From CAJMNU01 sp905214855 (GTDB lineage: Bacteria > Bacillota > Clostridia > Lachnospirales > Lachnospiraceae), in NCBI GenBank assembly GCA_937890595.1, contig CALADM010000024.1, positions 18,571-82,570 on the forward strand: a stretch of DNA of 64,000 nucleotides. The letters run 5' to 3'. Of the stretch, positions 36,259 through 44,844 are shown one piece after another. A program made the translations under genes and the position numbers. Within the stretch, counting starts at the first letter, position 1, and every line of letters begins with the position of its first letter. The notes under the pieces are model-generated. The model saw nothing but the letters and a program-made list of their open reading frames with translations, ran no database searches and was not told the DNA's origin.

Positions 36259-37761
36259 ATGATGGAAGAAACAAAAAACGCAGCATTTTACATAAGAGTA
36301 TCTACACACTATCAGGAGGAATTATCTCCTGAATCTCAAAAACGATTATTACTTGATTACGCAAAAACAAATAATCTTCTTATATCAAAAGAACATATCT
36401 ATATCGAAAATGGTATTTCTGGTCGTAAAGCAGATAAGCGTCCCCAGTTCCTTAATATGATTGCTGCTGCCAAATCAAAAGAACATCCAATTGATGTAAT
36501 CTTAGTCTGGAAATTTTCACGATTCGCTAGGAATCAAGAGGAATCCATCGTTTATAAATCTATGTTAAAAAAATACAATGTAGATGTGATCAGCGTTTCA
36601 GAACCACTTGTAGATGGACCTTTTGGTTCACTGATCGAAAGGATCATTGAATGGATGGATGAGTTCTATTCTATCCGTCTTGCAGGAGAAGTTACAAGAG
36701 GTATGACAGAAAAAGCATTGCAAGGAAATTATCAGTGCAGACCGCCTCTAGGCTACAAAATACCATATCATGGTGCTACCCCTGAAATTGTCCCTGAAGA
36801 GGCAGAAATCATCAAAATGATTTTTCACAAATATGTAAATGAAAAAATGAGCATCTTCGCCATTACACGATATTTAAATCAATTAGGACTAAAAACAAGC
36901 CGTGGAAAACAATTTGAAAAGCGAAGCATTGAATATATATTGCAAAATCCCGGATACGCTGGAGACATCAGGTGGAACAGAACAGTCAATGCTACAAATG
37001 AAATTCGTGATCCATCTGAGTGGATCATACGCCAAGGGCATCATCCTGCAATTATTGAAAAAGAATTGTTTGAAGCAGCACAAAAAAGATTCAACTCTGA
37101 ATACAAACACAAACATGCTCAATCATCCGAAGTAGTGCGGCATTGGCTTGGAGGAATCCTAAAGTGTTCTAGTTGTGGCTCTACACTTTCATCATGTGCT
37201 AATAAAAGGACATCAACTATCACATTTTCTTTTCAGTGCTATAAGTATTTAAAAGGGAAATGTGATCATAACAGCTATGTCAATGAAAAAGATATTGTTC
37301 CTGCTGTCTTAAAAGCTCTGAAGAATGCAATGGAACTTGGAAAAGTAGAATATGAAATCAAACAATCAAAGCAAACTGGAAATAAAGGCAGCGATGAAGC
37401 CGCTCTAATCAAAATTAAGCTGGACAAGTTAGATGTGAAAGAGAATCGTGCAAAAGCAGCTTATATGGATGGAATTGATAGCATAGAAGAATATAAACAC
37501 AATAGATCACTTATTGAAAAAGAACGGCAAGCCCTTGAAAAGGAATTGCACAATCTATCTTCTATTATCCCATCAAAAGCTGTTGCAGATCAAAAGATGC
37601 TTTCAAATATCAGATCTGTAGTAAACATTTTGGAATCTGATCAGTTCACTACTTCTGAAAAAAACGCAGCTCTAAAAAGCATTGTCGAAAAGATCGTATT
37701 TGATAAAGAAAATATGCATATTGACATCTATTATTATATAAATGCATCAGAACTTTCCTAA
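36259..37761 (+). CDS. large serine recombinase (phage integrase)
   Basis: The 500-aa protein has a resolvase catalytic domain (AAFYIRVSTHYQEELSPESQ with the nucleophilic Ser, then GISGRKADKRPQFLNMI and VWKFSRFARNQEESIVYKS). A recombinase domain follows (KALQGNYQCRPPLGYKIP), then a zinc ribbon (CSSCGSTLSSC with a second Cys pair in GKCDHN) and a coiled coil near residues 400-460. This is the layout of phage serine integrases. A start at 36259 or 36262 is set by AAGGAG 6 bases upstream. It lies at the prophage edge, next to the attachment junction, and its stop is followed by a terminator that ends the phage DNA. Confidence 0.95.
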   Translation: MMEETKNAAFYIRVSTHYQEELSPESQKRLLLDYAKTNNLLISKEHIYIENGISGRKADKRPQFLNMIAAAKSKEHPIDVILVWKFSRFARNQEESIVYKSMLKKYNVDVISVSEPLVDGPFGSLIERIIEWMDEFYSIRLAGEVTRGMTEKALQGNYQCRPPLGYKIPYHGATPEIVPEEAEIIKMIFHKYVNEKMSIFAITRYLNQLGLKTSRGKQFEKRSIEYILQNPGYAGDIRWNRTVNATNEIRDPSEWIIRQGHHPAIIEKELFEAAQKRFNSEYKHKHAQSSEVVRHWLGGILKCSSCGSTLSSCANKRTSTITFSFQCYKYLKGKCDHNSYVNEKDIVPAVLKALKNAMELGKVEYEIKQSKQTGNKGSDEAALIKIKLDKLDVKENRAKAAYMDGIDSIEEYKHNRSLIEKERQALEKELHNLSSIIPSKAVADQKMLSNIRSVVNILESDQFTTSEKNAALKSIVEKIVFDKENMHIDIYYYINASELS

Positions 37762-37798
37762 TCTGCTGTCTTGTGCTATAATAGACTTAGAGAACAAG

Positions 37799-37835
37799 AG
37801 CGTATGTGTTGAATAAAAATAACACATACGCTTTT
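37799..37835 (+). terminator. terminator after the integrase, at the prophage edge
   Basis: A perfect 12-bp stem AGCGTATGTGTT / AACACATACGCT with a 10-base loop and TTTT after it. It is the last recognisable phage element before the host gene fragment. Confidence 0.9.
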
Positions 37836-37862
37836 GCAATTTGGATGACACAATGGGGATCA
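37835..37862. other. prophage-host junction (candidate attR)
   Basis: Just after the integrase terminator the sequence begins to code for a host peptidoglycan-binding protein in mid-gene (from codon WMTQWG at 37842). The crossover is expected within a few bases of this point. Serine integrases use short cores, so the shared bases cannot be named from one end; the other junction is outside the window. Confidence 0.75.
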
Positions 37863-38231
37863 TGCTCACTCGGTGAACAGGGGTACAGTCCAATTGAAAT
37901 CTTGCGGTATTACTACGGAGATGATATGTATATCAACACTGCTGATGTCATTTCTGGCATCCCCTCGTCATGGCCCGGATACGACCTTACAATTGGTAGC
38001 AGAGGAAATAAAGTTCGCCAAATGCAGGAACAACTTCAAAGCATTGCCAGTGTATATACTGCAATTCCTTCCATCACTCCAGATGGAATTTATGGTCCTG
38101 CCACTGCAGAAGCTGTAAAAAGTTTTCAATCTATCTTTGGGCTTCCTCAAACGGGTGTAACAGATTTTGCCACTTGGTACAAAATTTCTCACATCTATGT
38201 AGGGATCACAAGAATCGCAGAATTAAATTGA
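37842..38231 (+). pseudogene. 3' part of a host peptidoglycan-binding (SpoIID-like) protein gene, split by the prophage
   Basis: The 130 codons code for WMTQWGSCSLGEQGYSPIEI and LRYYYGDDMYINTADVISGI, the end of a SpoIID-like domain. A peptidoglycan-binding repeat follows (LTIGSRGNKVRQMQEQLQSI, then ITPDGIYGPATAEAVKSFQS). Family members in Lachnospiraceae are ~400 aa and have an N-terminal half that is absent here. In-frame GTG and TTG codons at 37806/37809 lie in the terminator and give no credible start. The missing half should lie left of the prophage. Confidence 0.85.
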
Positions 38232-38263
38232 GCTGCTGACCGTAAATATTCTTCAAATATAAA

Positions 38264-38307
38264 TGCTCCTCGAACCGCCATACTACGTCATAGCCATCCG
38301 AGGAGCA
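38264..38307. terminator. hairpin after the host gene fragment
   Basis: TGCTCCTCG and CGAGGAGCA form a 9-bp stem with a 26-base loop that itself can pair partly. No T-run follows. It separates the gene fragment from the convergent cytidylate-kinase-like gene and may act as terminator for either. Confidence 0.5.
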
Positions 38308-38341
38308 GATCATCTAACTGCATTCAAAATATCATCTTAAA

Positions 38342-38971
38342 TTAAAATACATAACCCAGTGAACGGATATACAGTTTTAAAACCTGCAATGTTCCTTCTA
38401 CGCCAAATTTTGCTGTGTTAAGCATCAGGTCGTAGTTTTCCACTGCCTGCCAATCACGCCCTGTATAATAGCGATAATAATCACGACGTTCTCTGTCTAC
38501 ACGCTTAATATTCTTCTTCACATCTTTTGGCTCATAAAAATCTTTTTCCGTGATCCTGCGCACACGTGCATCCAGATCTGCATACAGGAAAATTCGTATC
38601 AATCCTTCTGTCCCCTCTAACACATAATCCGCACAGCGTCCGATCATAACACAAGATTCGGCTGCCGCAAGTTTACGGATCACTGTAGACTGAAAACGGA
38701 ACAGATTGTCTGCTGAAACCAAGTCAGATCCAAAAGACGGGGTGGTGATCTCTGGAGTCAGATTGCCAATGATTTTATATAACAGCTTATTCCCTGCCTT
38801 CTCATCTGCCATATGAAAGAAGCTCTCCTTGATGCCGCTCTCATAGGAATTCATCTTAAGCATATTTTTATCATAACAATGAATCCCTAAGTCATCTGCA
38901 AGACGTTTTCCAATCTCTGCGCCACCGCTTCCATATTGTCTGCTGATTGTGATAACCAGTTTTTTCTCCAT
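38342..38971 (-). CDS. cytidylate kinase-like family protein
   Basis: The 209-aa protein is a P-loop kinase of the cytidylate kinase-like group: VITISRQYGSGGAEIGKRLA with the nucleotide-binding loop, GIHCYDKNMLKM, and ESCVMIGRCADYVLEG. Members of this group stand apart from the essential Cmk; substrates are mostly unknown. The ATG at 38971 follows AAGGAGG by 7 bases and fits better than the frame extension to 39034. The C-terminus YYRYYTGRDWQAVENYDLML is normal for the family. First intact chromosomal gene after the prophage. Confidence 0.85.
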   Translation of the reverse strand: MEKKLVITISRQYGSGGAEIGKRLADDLGIHCYDKNMLKMNSYESGIKESFFHMADEKAGNKLLYKIIGNLTPEITTPSFGSDLVSADNLFRFQSTVIRKLAAAESCVMIGRCADYVLEGTEGLIRIFLYADLDARVRRITEKDFYEPKDVKKNIKRVDRERRDYYRYYTGRDWQAVENYDLMLNTAKFGVEGTLQVLKLYIRSLGYVF

Positions 38972-39160
38972 ACACGTTCCTCCTTTGCCTTTCGGAAAAC
39001 TCTTCTCTATTCGGATGTCAGCTTTCCTATGCATCTTGCTATTACAAAATCATTATACCATATTTCCATTTCTCTGTACACCAGCACGTACTATTTCCTC
39101 ACTTTTTTCTTATTTTGCCATATCCTATATTAGCATCTGTATTTGAAAGGAGATTTTCTT

Positions 39161-39946
39161 TTGGAAAACATAAAAAGCGTTGTGATTGATGCTGGTCACG
39201 GAGGCGAACCGGGAGCCATTTTTATGGGAAGACAGGAAAAAGATGACACTCTTCGTCTGGCTCTCGCAATAGGAGAAATCCTTCAGCGCAATGGTGTCAC
39301 AGTATTTTATACCAGAGTCAATGATATTTATGATTCCCCATACGAAAAAGCCATGATGGCAAATCGGACTGGAGCAGATTATTTTATTTCATTGCACAGA
39401 AATGCTATGCCAATTCCTCAGAGTGCCTCTGGCATCCTCAGCCTTGTCTATCAGGATAAGGGGATTGCAGCACAGATGGCACGCAACATCAATCAGGAAC
39501 TGGCAAAAACAGGCTTTCAAGATCTGGGAATCACCGAACGACCTGGACTTATTGTCCTTCGCCGCACGCAAATGCCTGCTGTTCTAGTAGAGGTTGGGTT
39601 TATCGACAATCCAGCTGACAATGCCCTGTTTGATGAACAGTTCAATAACATTGCCCGTGCAATTGCCAATGGGATTTTAGACACTATCCACACCAAAGAT
39701 GATTCTATCCCCAAAAACCTCTTTTATCAGGTACAAACTGGGGCTTTTACCAGTCAACAGGAAGCGAAACAACAGTTAAACACTCTAAAATCTCAGGGAT
39801 TCCCTGCTTTCCTTGTCTTTGAAGATGGTCTTTATAAAGTCAGAGCAGGGGCTTTTAACAACCTTGACCATGCTGTCAAACAAGAAATCAGCCTCAAACA
39901 GCTAGGTTATCCTACTTATATGGTATATCGACCATATTCTTCCTAA
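39161..39946 (+). CDS. N-acetylmuramoyl-L-alanine amidase with SPOR domain
   Basis: The 261-aa enzyme has an Amidase_3 domain: VVIDAGHGGEPGAIF with the zinc His, the conserved Glu in GEPGA, SLHRNAMPIPQSASGIL with the second His, and VEVGFIDNPADNALF. It cleaves the lactyl-amide bond of peptidoglycan. The C-terminal ~70 residues form a SPOR domain (YQVQTGAFTSQQEAKQQLN) that binds denuded glycan. The likely start is TTG at 39161, 8 bases after AAAGGAG. No signal peptide is seen, as in CwlD-like or mother-cell forms, or the export route is different. Confidence 0.9.
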   Translation: MENIKSVVIDAGHGGEPGAIFMGRQEKDDTLRLALAIGEILQRNGVTVFYTRVNDIYDSPYEKAMMANRTGADYFISLHRNAMPIPQSASGILSLVYQDKGIAAQMARNINQELAKTGFQDLGITERPGLIVLRRTQMPAVLVEVGFIDNPADNALFDEQFNNIARAIANGILDTIHTKDDSIPKNLFYQVQTGAFTSQQEAKQQLNTLKSQGFPAFLVFEDGLYKVRAGAFNNLDHAVKQEISLKQLGYPTYMVYRPYSS

Positions 39947-39988
39947 ATATCCTGTTTATTTTTGAATAACCCCTAACTTTACAAACTA

Positions 39989-40549
39989 TTACAACTGTCC
40001 CAAATTTCTGCTCAGACTTTTCACCATCTGGGCAGTTTCTACAAGACTGGTCGCATTCTCCATGCTCCGCTGCTGCAGATAACGGTGCGCCTCTTCTTCC
40101 GTCATCTTCTTCTGCTCCATCAAAAGAGTCTTTGCCTCATTAATCAATATCTGCTCCTGCAGTGTGCGTTTTGGTTTTTCTCTTCTTCTTTTTCTGCTAA
40201 GACGGATCTGTTCTTGGCACATTTTATCCACAGTCCAAATCAAATCGCACACCTTCAGCGGCATGGGAAGAACCTCAATATCTTTTACTTCCTCTTCCCC
40301 CATTCTTGCAGGAGAGGCAATCAGCAGCATCTTATACCATGGAGGCAGATTTTCATATAATTCACAAAACATCATATCACGAAGGCGATACCCAGTTACC
40401 ACCAGACCGCCATTCCGACTGTTCGCTTCACTTAAAACCTGTGCAGCAGATGTACAGACCATACTGACAGAAAATCCATGTTTTTTCAAAATATTGCGTA
40501 TGTTTTTTCCATCTTCTTCTCGTGCAAATGCTATGATCACATCGGTCAT
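39989..40549 (-). CDS. ANTAR-domain response regulator
   Basis: A 186-aa protein with a receiver-like N-terminal half (DVIIAFAREEDGKNIRNILK, without the usual phospho-acceptor triad being clear) and a C-terminal ANTAR domain (NEAKTLLMEQKKMTEEEAHR, then YLQQRSMENATSLVETAQMV). ANTAR proteins bind paired RNA hairpins and prevent termination. The gene follows glnA by 18 bases in the same operon, an arrangement common in Clostridia where it ties glutamine synthetase to nitrogen status. Translation probably begins at 40549. Confidence 0.87.
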   Translation of the reverse strand: MTDVIIAFAREEDGKNIRNILKKHGFSVSMVCTSAAQVLSEANSRNGGLVVTGYRLRDMMFCELYENLPPWYKMLLIASPARMGEEEVKDIEVLPMPLKVCDLIWTVDKMCQEQIRLSRKRRREKPKRTLQEQILINEAKTLLMEQKKMTEEEAHRYLQQRSMENATSLVETAQMVKSLSRNLGQL

Positions 40550-40567
40550 GAAACTTCACCTCCGATG

Positions 40568-41905
40568 TCAATATTTGTACAAGTATTCCTGTACTTCCCA
40601 GTCTGTCACATCTGCCCTGAATTCTTTCCATTCTCTCTTCTTTGCTTCCAGATATTTCTCATAAATATGATCCCCCAACACCTGATGGACAAAGATATCC
40701 TGTTCAAATGCAGCAATTGCCTCTCCTAATGTTTCTGGCAATTTTTCTACTCCTAACTTAGATTTCTCCTGATCTGTCATATGAAAGAGATTTTTTTCCA
40801 CAGGATCTGGACAACTTTTTCTATTTTTTATCCCATCCAATCCAGCAGCAAGACATCCAGCAATAGCAAGATAAGGATTCATTGCTGAATCCGGACTTCT
40901 CAGTTCTATGCTAGTATCCATCCCACGACCAGAAGGAATCCTCAACATTGCAGAACGGTTGGCATTCGCAGACCATGCCAGATACACAGGCGCATCATAT
41001 CCTGGGATCAGCCGTTTATAGGAATTTACCAACGGATTGGTCAACAAAGACAATCCTTTCATATGAGAAAGAATACCTCCCATAAAATAATAGGCTTCCT
41101 GACTCAATCCTCTAGGATCTGCAACATCTTCAAAAACATTTTTTCCATGTTCATCCACCAACAAAATATGAAGATGCATTCCAGATCCATTCACCCCAGC
41201 CCTTGGCTTTGGCATAAATGTAGCATGATAGCCATGCCTTCTGGCGATTGTTCTTGTTGCCATCTTAAATGTCATAATATGATCTGCTGTATCTAAAGCC
41301 TCCTGACGTTCTAGATCGATCTCATGCTGAAATGGTGATTTTTCATGATGGGATGCCATCACACCAATCTCCATCTCCTCCAGATTCAAAATTACATCAC
41401 GACGCACATTCTCTGAAAGATCCAATGGAGAAACATCAAAATATCCTGCTTTTTCATGACTGTCCAGAGACGGAGTTCCCTCCTCATCTGTTGGAAACAA
41501 AAAGAACTCACATTCTGGAGAAACCATAACATGATACCCCATCTGTGCAGCTTCCTCCATCACCCGTCTCAGTACCTGTCTTGGATCACCTTCAAAACTT
41601 TCTCCATTTGGACGGTATACATCACAGATTAAACGTGCCACCTTTCCTTGTTGTGGTCTCCATGGAAAAATCTCAAATGTATCCAAATCTGGATACAAAT
41701 ACATATCTGACTCCTCAATCCGAACAAACCCCTCGATCACCGATCCATCAAAAATACAGCGATTATGCAGTGCATTCTCCAATTGGCTCACAGTAATCGC
41801 CACATTCTTCAGTACACCAAAAATATCTGTAAATTGCAGACGTATAAATTCTACATCTTCCTCCGCAGCCAGCCTAACAATATCTTCTGCCTGATATTTT
41901 CCCAT
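40568..41905 (-). CDS. glnA: glutamine synthetase, type I
   Basis: This 445-aa protein is a GSI-alpha type glutamine synthetase that makes glutamine from glutamate and ammonia. Visible motifs are the ATP/Mg-binding core with HYHATFMPKPRAGVNGSGMH-type residues (MPKPRAGVNGSGMH), LTNPLVNSYKRLIPGYDAPV, and RIPSGRGMDTSIELRSPDSA. The length is normal and no adenylylation-loop Tyr motif is evident. It is co-transcribed with the ANTAR regulator gene. The upstream 250 bases contain repeated TATTTTRAACC-type words and no clear two-hairpin ANTAR target. Confidence 0.95.
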   Translation of the reverse strand: MGKYQAEDIVRLAAEEDVEFIRLQFTDIFGVLKNVAITVSQLENALHNRCIFDGSVIEGFVRIEESDMYLYPDLDTFEIFPWRPQQGKVARLICDVYRPNGESFEGDPRQVLRRVMEEAAQMGYHVMVSPECEFFLFPTDEEGTPSLDSHEKAGYFDVSPLDLSENVRRDVILNLEEMEIGVMASHHEKSPFQHEIDLERQEALDTADHIMTFKMATRTIARRHGYHATFMPKPRAGVNGSGMHLHILLVDEHGKNVFEDVADPRGLSQEAYYFMGGILSHMKGLSLLTNPLVNSYKRLIPGYDAPVYLAWSANANRSAMLRIPSGRGMDTSIELRSPDSAMNPYLAIAGCLAAGLDGIKNRKSCPDPVEKNLFHMTDQEKSKLGVEKLPETLGEAIAAFEQDIFVHQVLGDHIYEKYLEAKKREWKEFRADVTDWEVQEYLYKY

Positions 41906-42156
41906 CTATTTTTTCCTCCATCATCTATTTTAAATCTGTTTTGACCTATTTTGAACCTATTTTAATCTATTTTAATCTGTTTTTAATAGTTTGATTTCTT
42001 TTTAATCTCTATGGTTTATATTTCTGTTTGTTATTTTTTTATCATTCTGTTGCTTTTTCTCTTTAATATGATAAAATACATTGATTGTCAACTTTGTTAT
42101 TTTTTTATCATTCTATTCAACGTATCACTTTATTACATATGGAAAGGATTACAATT
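41906..42156. promoter_or_regulatory. glnA leader / intergenic region with short direct repeats
   Basis: The first part (41920-41985) repeats TATTTTAATC- and TATTTTGAACC-like words five times. Further on a 22-bp word beginning TTTGTTATTTTTTTATC occurs at 42029-42050 and again at 42093-42114. The two sets could be regulator sites for the divergent glnA and EIIC-type genes. No GlnR-type TGTNA-N7-TNACA box is obvious. Confidence 0.4.
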
Positions 42157-43164
42157 ATGAAAGAATTTCTCAAACGCAAACAAGTCAACATCAGCGTACA
42201 GACCTATCTCATTGATGCTCTTGGTGCAATGGCATTTGGTCTTTTCGCCTCTCTCCTGATCGGCACTATCTTTGCTACTCTCGGAGAACGAACCGGAATT
42301 TCCATTTTTATCGTTATCTCTGACTACGCTAAACAGGCAACCGGTGCGGCTCTTGGTGTCTCTATTGCATATGCCCTGAAAGCTCCACAATTAGTTCTGT
42401 TCTCTGCTGCCACAGTTGGTATTGCAGGCAACGCTCTTGGTGGTCCTGTAGGTGCTCTTGTCGCTACCATTGTCGGCACAGAACTTGGTAAAATTGTATC
42501 AAAAGAGACCCGTGTTGATATTCTGGTCACCCCTGGAGTGACCATTATCAGTGGTGTCCTCATCGCACAATTCGTTGGTCCGGGTGTCTCTGCTTTTATG
42601 AACGGATTTGGAGCTTTGGTAAAATCAGCCACAGAAATGCAGCCATTCTTAATGGGAATCATCGTATCTGTTTTGATCGGCATTGCCTTAACACTTCCTA
42701 TCAGCAGCGCAGCGATCTGCATCATGCTTTCATTAGATGGTATTGCAGGCGGTGCAGCTACTGCTGGATGCTGTGCACAGATGATTGGATTTGCCGTTTT
42801 AAGTTTCCGCGAAAATAAATGGGGTGGTCTGCTGGCTCAGGGACTTGGCACTTCCATGTTGCAGATGGGAAATATCGTAAAAAATCCTAAAATCTGGATC
42901 GCTCCTACGCTTGCCTCTGCTATCACTGGACCAATTGCCACAATGATATTCCGTCTTGAAAATATTCCTGCCGGCTCTGGTATGGGAACTTGCGGTCTAG
43001 TAGGTCCAATCGGCATTTACACTGCAATGAATGGTGGTGCATCCATGTGGATCGGTATCCTTCTTGTCTGTTTTATTCTTCCAGCTGTTCTTACTTGGGC
43101 ATTCGGAGTTGTTCTTCGTAAAATAGGATGGATCAAAGACGGAGACCTGAAACTGAATCTATAA
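42157..43164 (+). CDS. PTS EIIC-like membrane protein (PTS_EIIC_2 family)
   Basis: The 335-aa protein is mostly hydrophobic with about nine or ten membrane segments (for example ALGAMAFGLFASLLIGTIFA and MGIIVSVLIGIALTLPISSA). Between them are Gly-rich loops NALGGPVGAL and GSGMGTCGLVGPIG. It matches the PTS_EIIC_2 family, stand-alone transport-like proteins without IIA/IIB domains, whose substrate is uncertain. The start at 42157 follows AAAGGA; the longer frame to 42085 has no site. It has its own terminator and is divergent from glnA. Confidence 0.85.
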   Translation: MKEFLKRKQVNISVQTYLIDALGAMAFGLFASLLIGTIFATLGERTGISIFIVISDYAKQATGAALGVSIAYALKAPQLVLFSAATVGIAGNALGGPVGALVATIVGTELGKIVSKETRVDILVTPGVTIISGVLIAQFVGPGVSAFMNGFGALVKSATEMQPFLMGIIVSVLIGIALTLPISSAAICIMLSLDGIAGGAATAGCCAQMIGFAVLSFRENKWGGLLAQGLGTSMLQMGNIVKNPKIWIAPTLASAITGPIATMIFRLENIPAGSGMGTCGLVGPIGIYTAMNGGASMWIGILLVCFILPAVLTWAFGVVLRKIGWIKDGDLKLNL

Positions 43165-43174
43165 TTTTTATCGT

Positions 43175-43208
43175 CAGGCATAACCTTATTTTTGGAAGGT
43201 TATGCCTG
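43175..43208. terminator. bidirectional terminator
   Basis: CAGGCATAACCTT and AAGGTTATGCCTG form a 13-bp perfect stem. It ends the EIIC-type gene and overlaps the last codons of the convergent YkgJ-type gene. Confidence 0.88.
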
Positions 43209-43889
43209 TTCTCTCTTATATAAGACACGAATCTTCTTCATTCTCTCCTCTGCCTGTCTGTAAAAATCATTTCCAATCTTATATGGTTCTAAATAACACA
43301 CCTGAAGAACATATAGATTCCATTTCTTCTGCCACTCTGTTTCCTTTAAGGAAGTCAAATATACTTTCATCTCTTTACAAAAAGAATGCCACTGCATTAA
43401 AAACGCTTCATATTCCTGTAAATCAGGAAGATCCAGCCATTTTTTTACCTTTACCTTTGTTTTATTTTCTTTTGGACATGCTCCCTCCAAAAGAAAATAA
43501 GAAATCTCATCCTCCCCATACTGTCTCCCCAACGGGAACAAACGACATATCCCTGGTCGGAATGAATGGATAGAGCATCTTCCATTCTGATCTAAAAAAG
43601 AACAGCTTTCCTTTTCTCCACACATACTAAGATTCGGCAAGATCATGTTATCCTCAACATGCAGTTCCACAATTCCTTTACTGAGCAATTTTGTCATACT
43701 GGTATTCAGATTAACCGTCATCTGTGCAATATCCCAAGGATTCAGTACAATAGACTGCCCCATAGACTTGCAGCAGGCAGAACACCTGTCACAATCTTTA
43801 CAGCCCACTTTTACCATATCCTGATGATGATATAATTTTTCCTCAAAAACCTGTGACATCTTTCCATCTTCCTGCTTCATATTTTCCAC
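43200..43889 (-). CDS. YkgJ family cysteine cluster protein
   Basis: The 229-aa protein has the Fe-S/zinc cluster pattern of this family: VGCKDCDRCSACCKSMGQS, then CSFLDQNGRCSIHSFRPGIC with RLFPLG. The function is unknown; members are thought to bind a metal cluster. A GTG at 43889 lies 6 bases after AAGGAGG and is a better start than the ATG at 43907. The C-terminal third is helical and basic. Confidence 0.88.
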   Translation of the reverse strand: MENMKQEDGKMSQVFEEKLYHHQDMVKVGCKDCDRCSACCKSMGQSIVLNPWDIAQMTVNLNTSMTKLLSKGIVELHVEDNMILPNLSMCGEKESCSFLDQNGRCSIHSFRPGICRLFPLGRQYGEDEISYFLLEGACPKENKTKVKVKKWLDLPDLQEYEAFLMQWHSFCKEMKVYLTSLKETEWQKKWNLYVLQVCYLEPYKIGNDFYRQAEERMKKIRVLYKREQA

Positions 43890-43921
43890 TTGACTCCTCC
43901 TTCCCATAACATTTCCCTGCT

Positions 43922-44779
43922 TTATCCGCAGATATTCTTTGAGATGATCTCACAGTCCGCCCCCAGATGCTGGTGGTCATCCAGTATGATTTCTCCTATA
44001 CTGTCCGCCTCAATACGTCCATGATCCGGATTCTTTACACTTAAAATATTTCCCTTCACAGAAGCTGTCACATCACTGTACTCAAACGCCAGATCTGTTC
44101 CCTCCATCTCACAATCGATCAAAGTCAGATTTTTAGCATAACAAAGAGGCTGAGTCCCTATAATCTTGCAGCGTACCAATGTCAGCCCTTCTGAATACCA
44201 TGCCAGATACTCTCCTTTCACTACAGAATCCATCACAGTCACATTTTTACTGTGCCAGAAAGCATCCTTTGTATCCAAATAAGAATTTTTAATGGTCGCA
44301 TCTTCCAGATACTGAAATGAGTATTTTCCTTTCATCTTCAGCCCATCGATCTCTAATCTGCTGCATTTTAAGAATGGATACTCCGAAATCATACTACACT
44401 CATGTACTGCTACCTCATGGCAAAACCATCCAAATTCTGTAGAATCAATCTGGCACCCTTGCAGCTTTACATTCTGACATTCTCTCAAAGCTTTGATCCC
44501 ACCCAAAACAGAATCAAAAATTTTCACATTCTTATCGTACCATAATGCAGCACGACAGCTTTCTGACATACTGCTGTTTTTAATAACAATTTCATCAGCA
44601 TGCCAAAATGGATAACGAAGCAAAAAACTACAATCTTCTACTTGAACATTTTTGCACTCCTTGAGTGCAGATTCTCCATCTGCTGGTCCTTCAAATCTGC
44701 ATCGGGACACCTTTGCATCCTGAATTCCGTATAATGCTCTTTCCTGATCCAATACCAAATCTTTATATTCCTGATTCAT
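43922..44779 (-). CDS. DUF3737 family protein
   Basis: A 285-aa protein made of short imperfect repeats such as VKIFDSVLGG, VKLQGCQIDS and ATIKNSYLDT. They should form a right-handed beta-helix with regularly spaced Cys, Asp and aromatic residues. It belongs to the DUF3737 group (YfaQ-like names occur), with no known activity. It is the upstream member of a gene pair with the YkgJ protein, separated by 14 bases from the longer frame of that gene. Confidence 0.85.
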   Translation of the reverse strand: MNQEYKDLVLDQERALYGIQDAKVSRCRFEGPADGESALKECKNVQVEDCSFLLRYPFWHADEIVIKNSSMSESCRAALWYDKNVKIFDSVLGGIKALRECQNVKLQGCQIDSTEFGWFCHEVAVHECSMISEYPFLKCSRLEIDGLKMKGKYSFQYLEDATIKNSYLDTKDAFWHSKNVTVMDSVVKGEYLAWYSEGLTLVRCKIIGTQPLCYAKNLTLIDCEMEGTDLAFEYSDVTASVKGNILSVKNPDHGRIEADSIGEIILDDHQHLGADCEIISKNICG

Positions 44780-44844
44780 TTGTTCTCCTCCACATCTTCT
44801 ATTGGTACTTTAACACACATATACACTACTTTCCAAAATCATAC

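Noticed and set aside
37806..37841. GTG/TTG starts giving the host gene fragment a new N-terminus
   Set aside because: They fall in the integrase terminator hairpin and have no ribosome-binding sequence, so translation from there is unlikely.
38264..38307. Hairpin at 38.28 kb as a riboswitch
   Set aside because: It lies between convergent gene ends, upstream of no start codon, so a terminator or inert hairpin is more likely.
42324..42725. 133-aa minus-strand frame opposite the EIIC-type gene
   Set aside because: It is an antisense shadow of a membrane protein gene with Ala/Pro/Thr-rich composition and no start signal.
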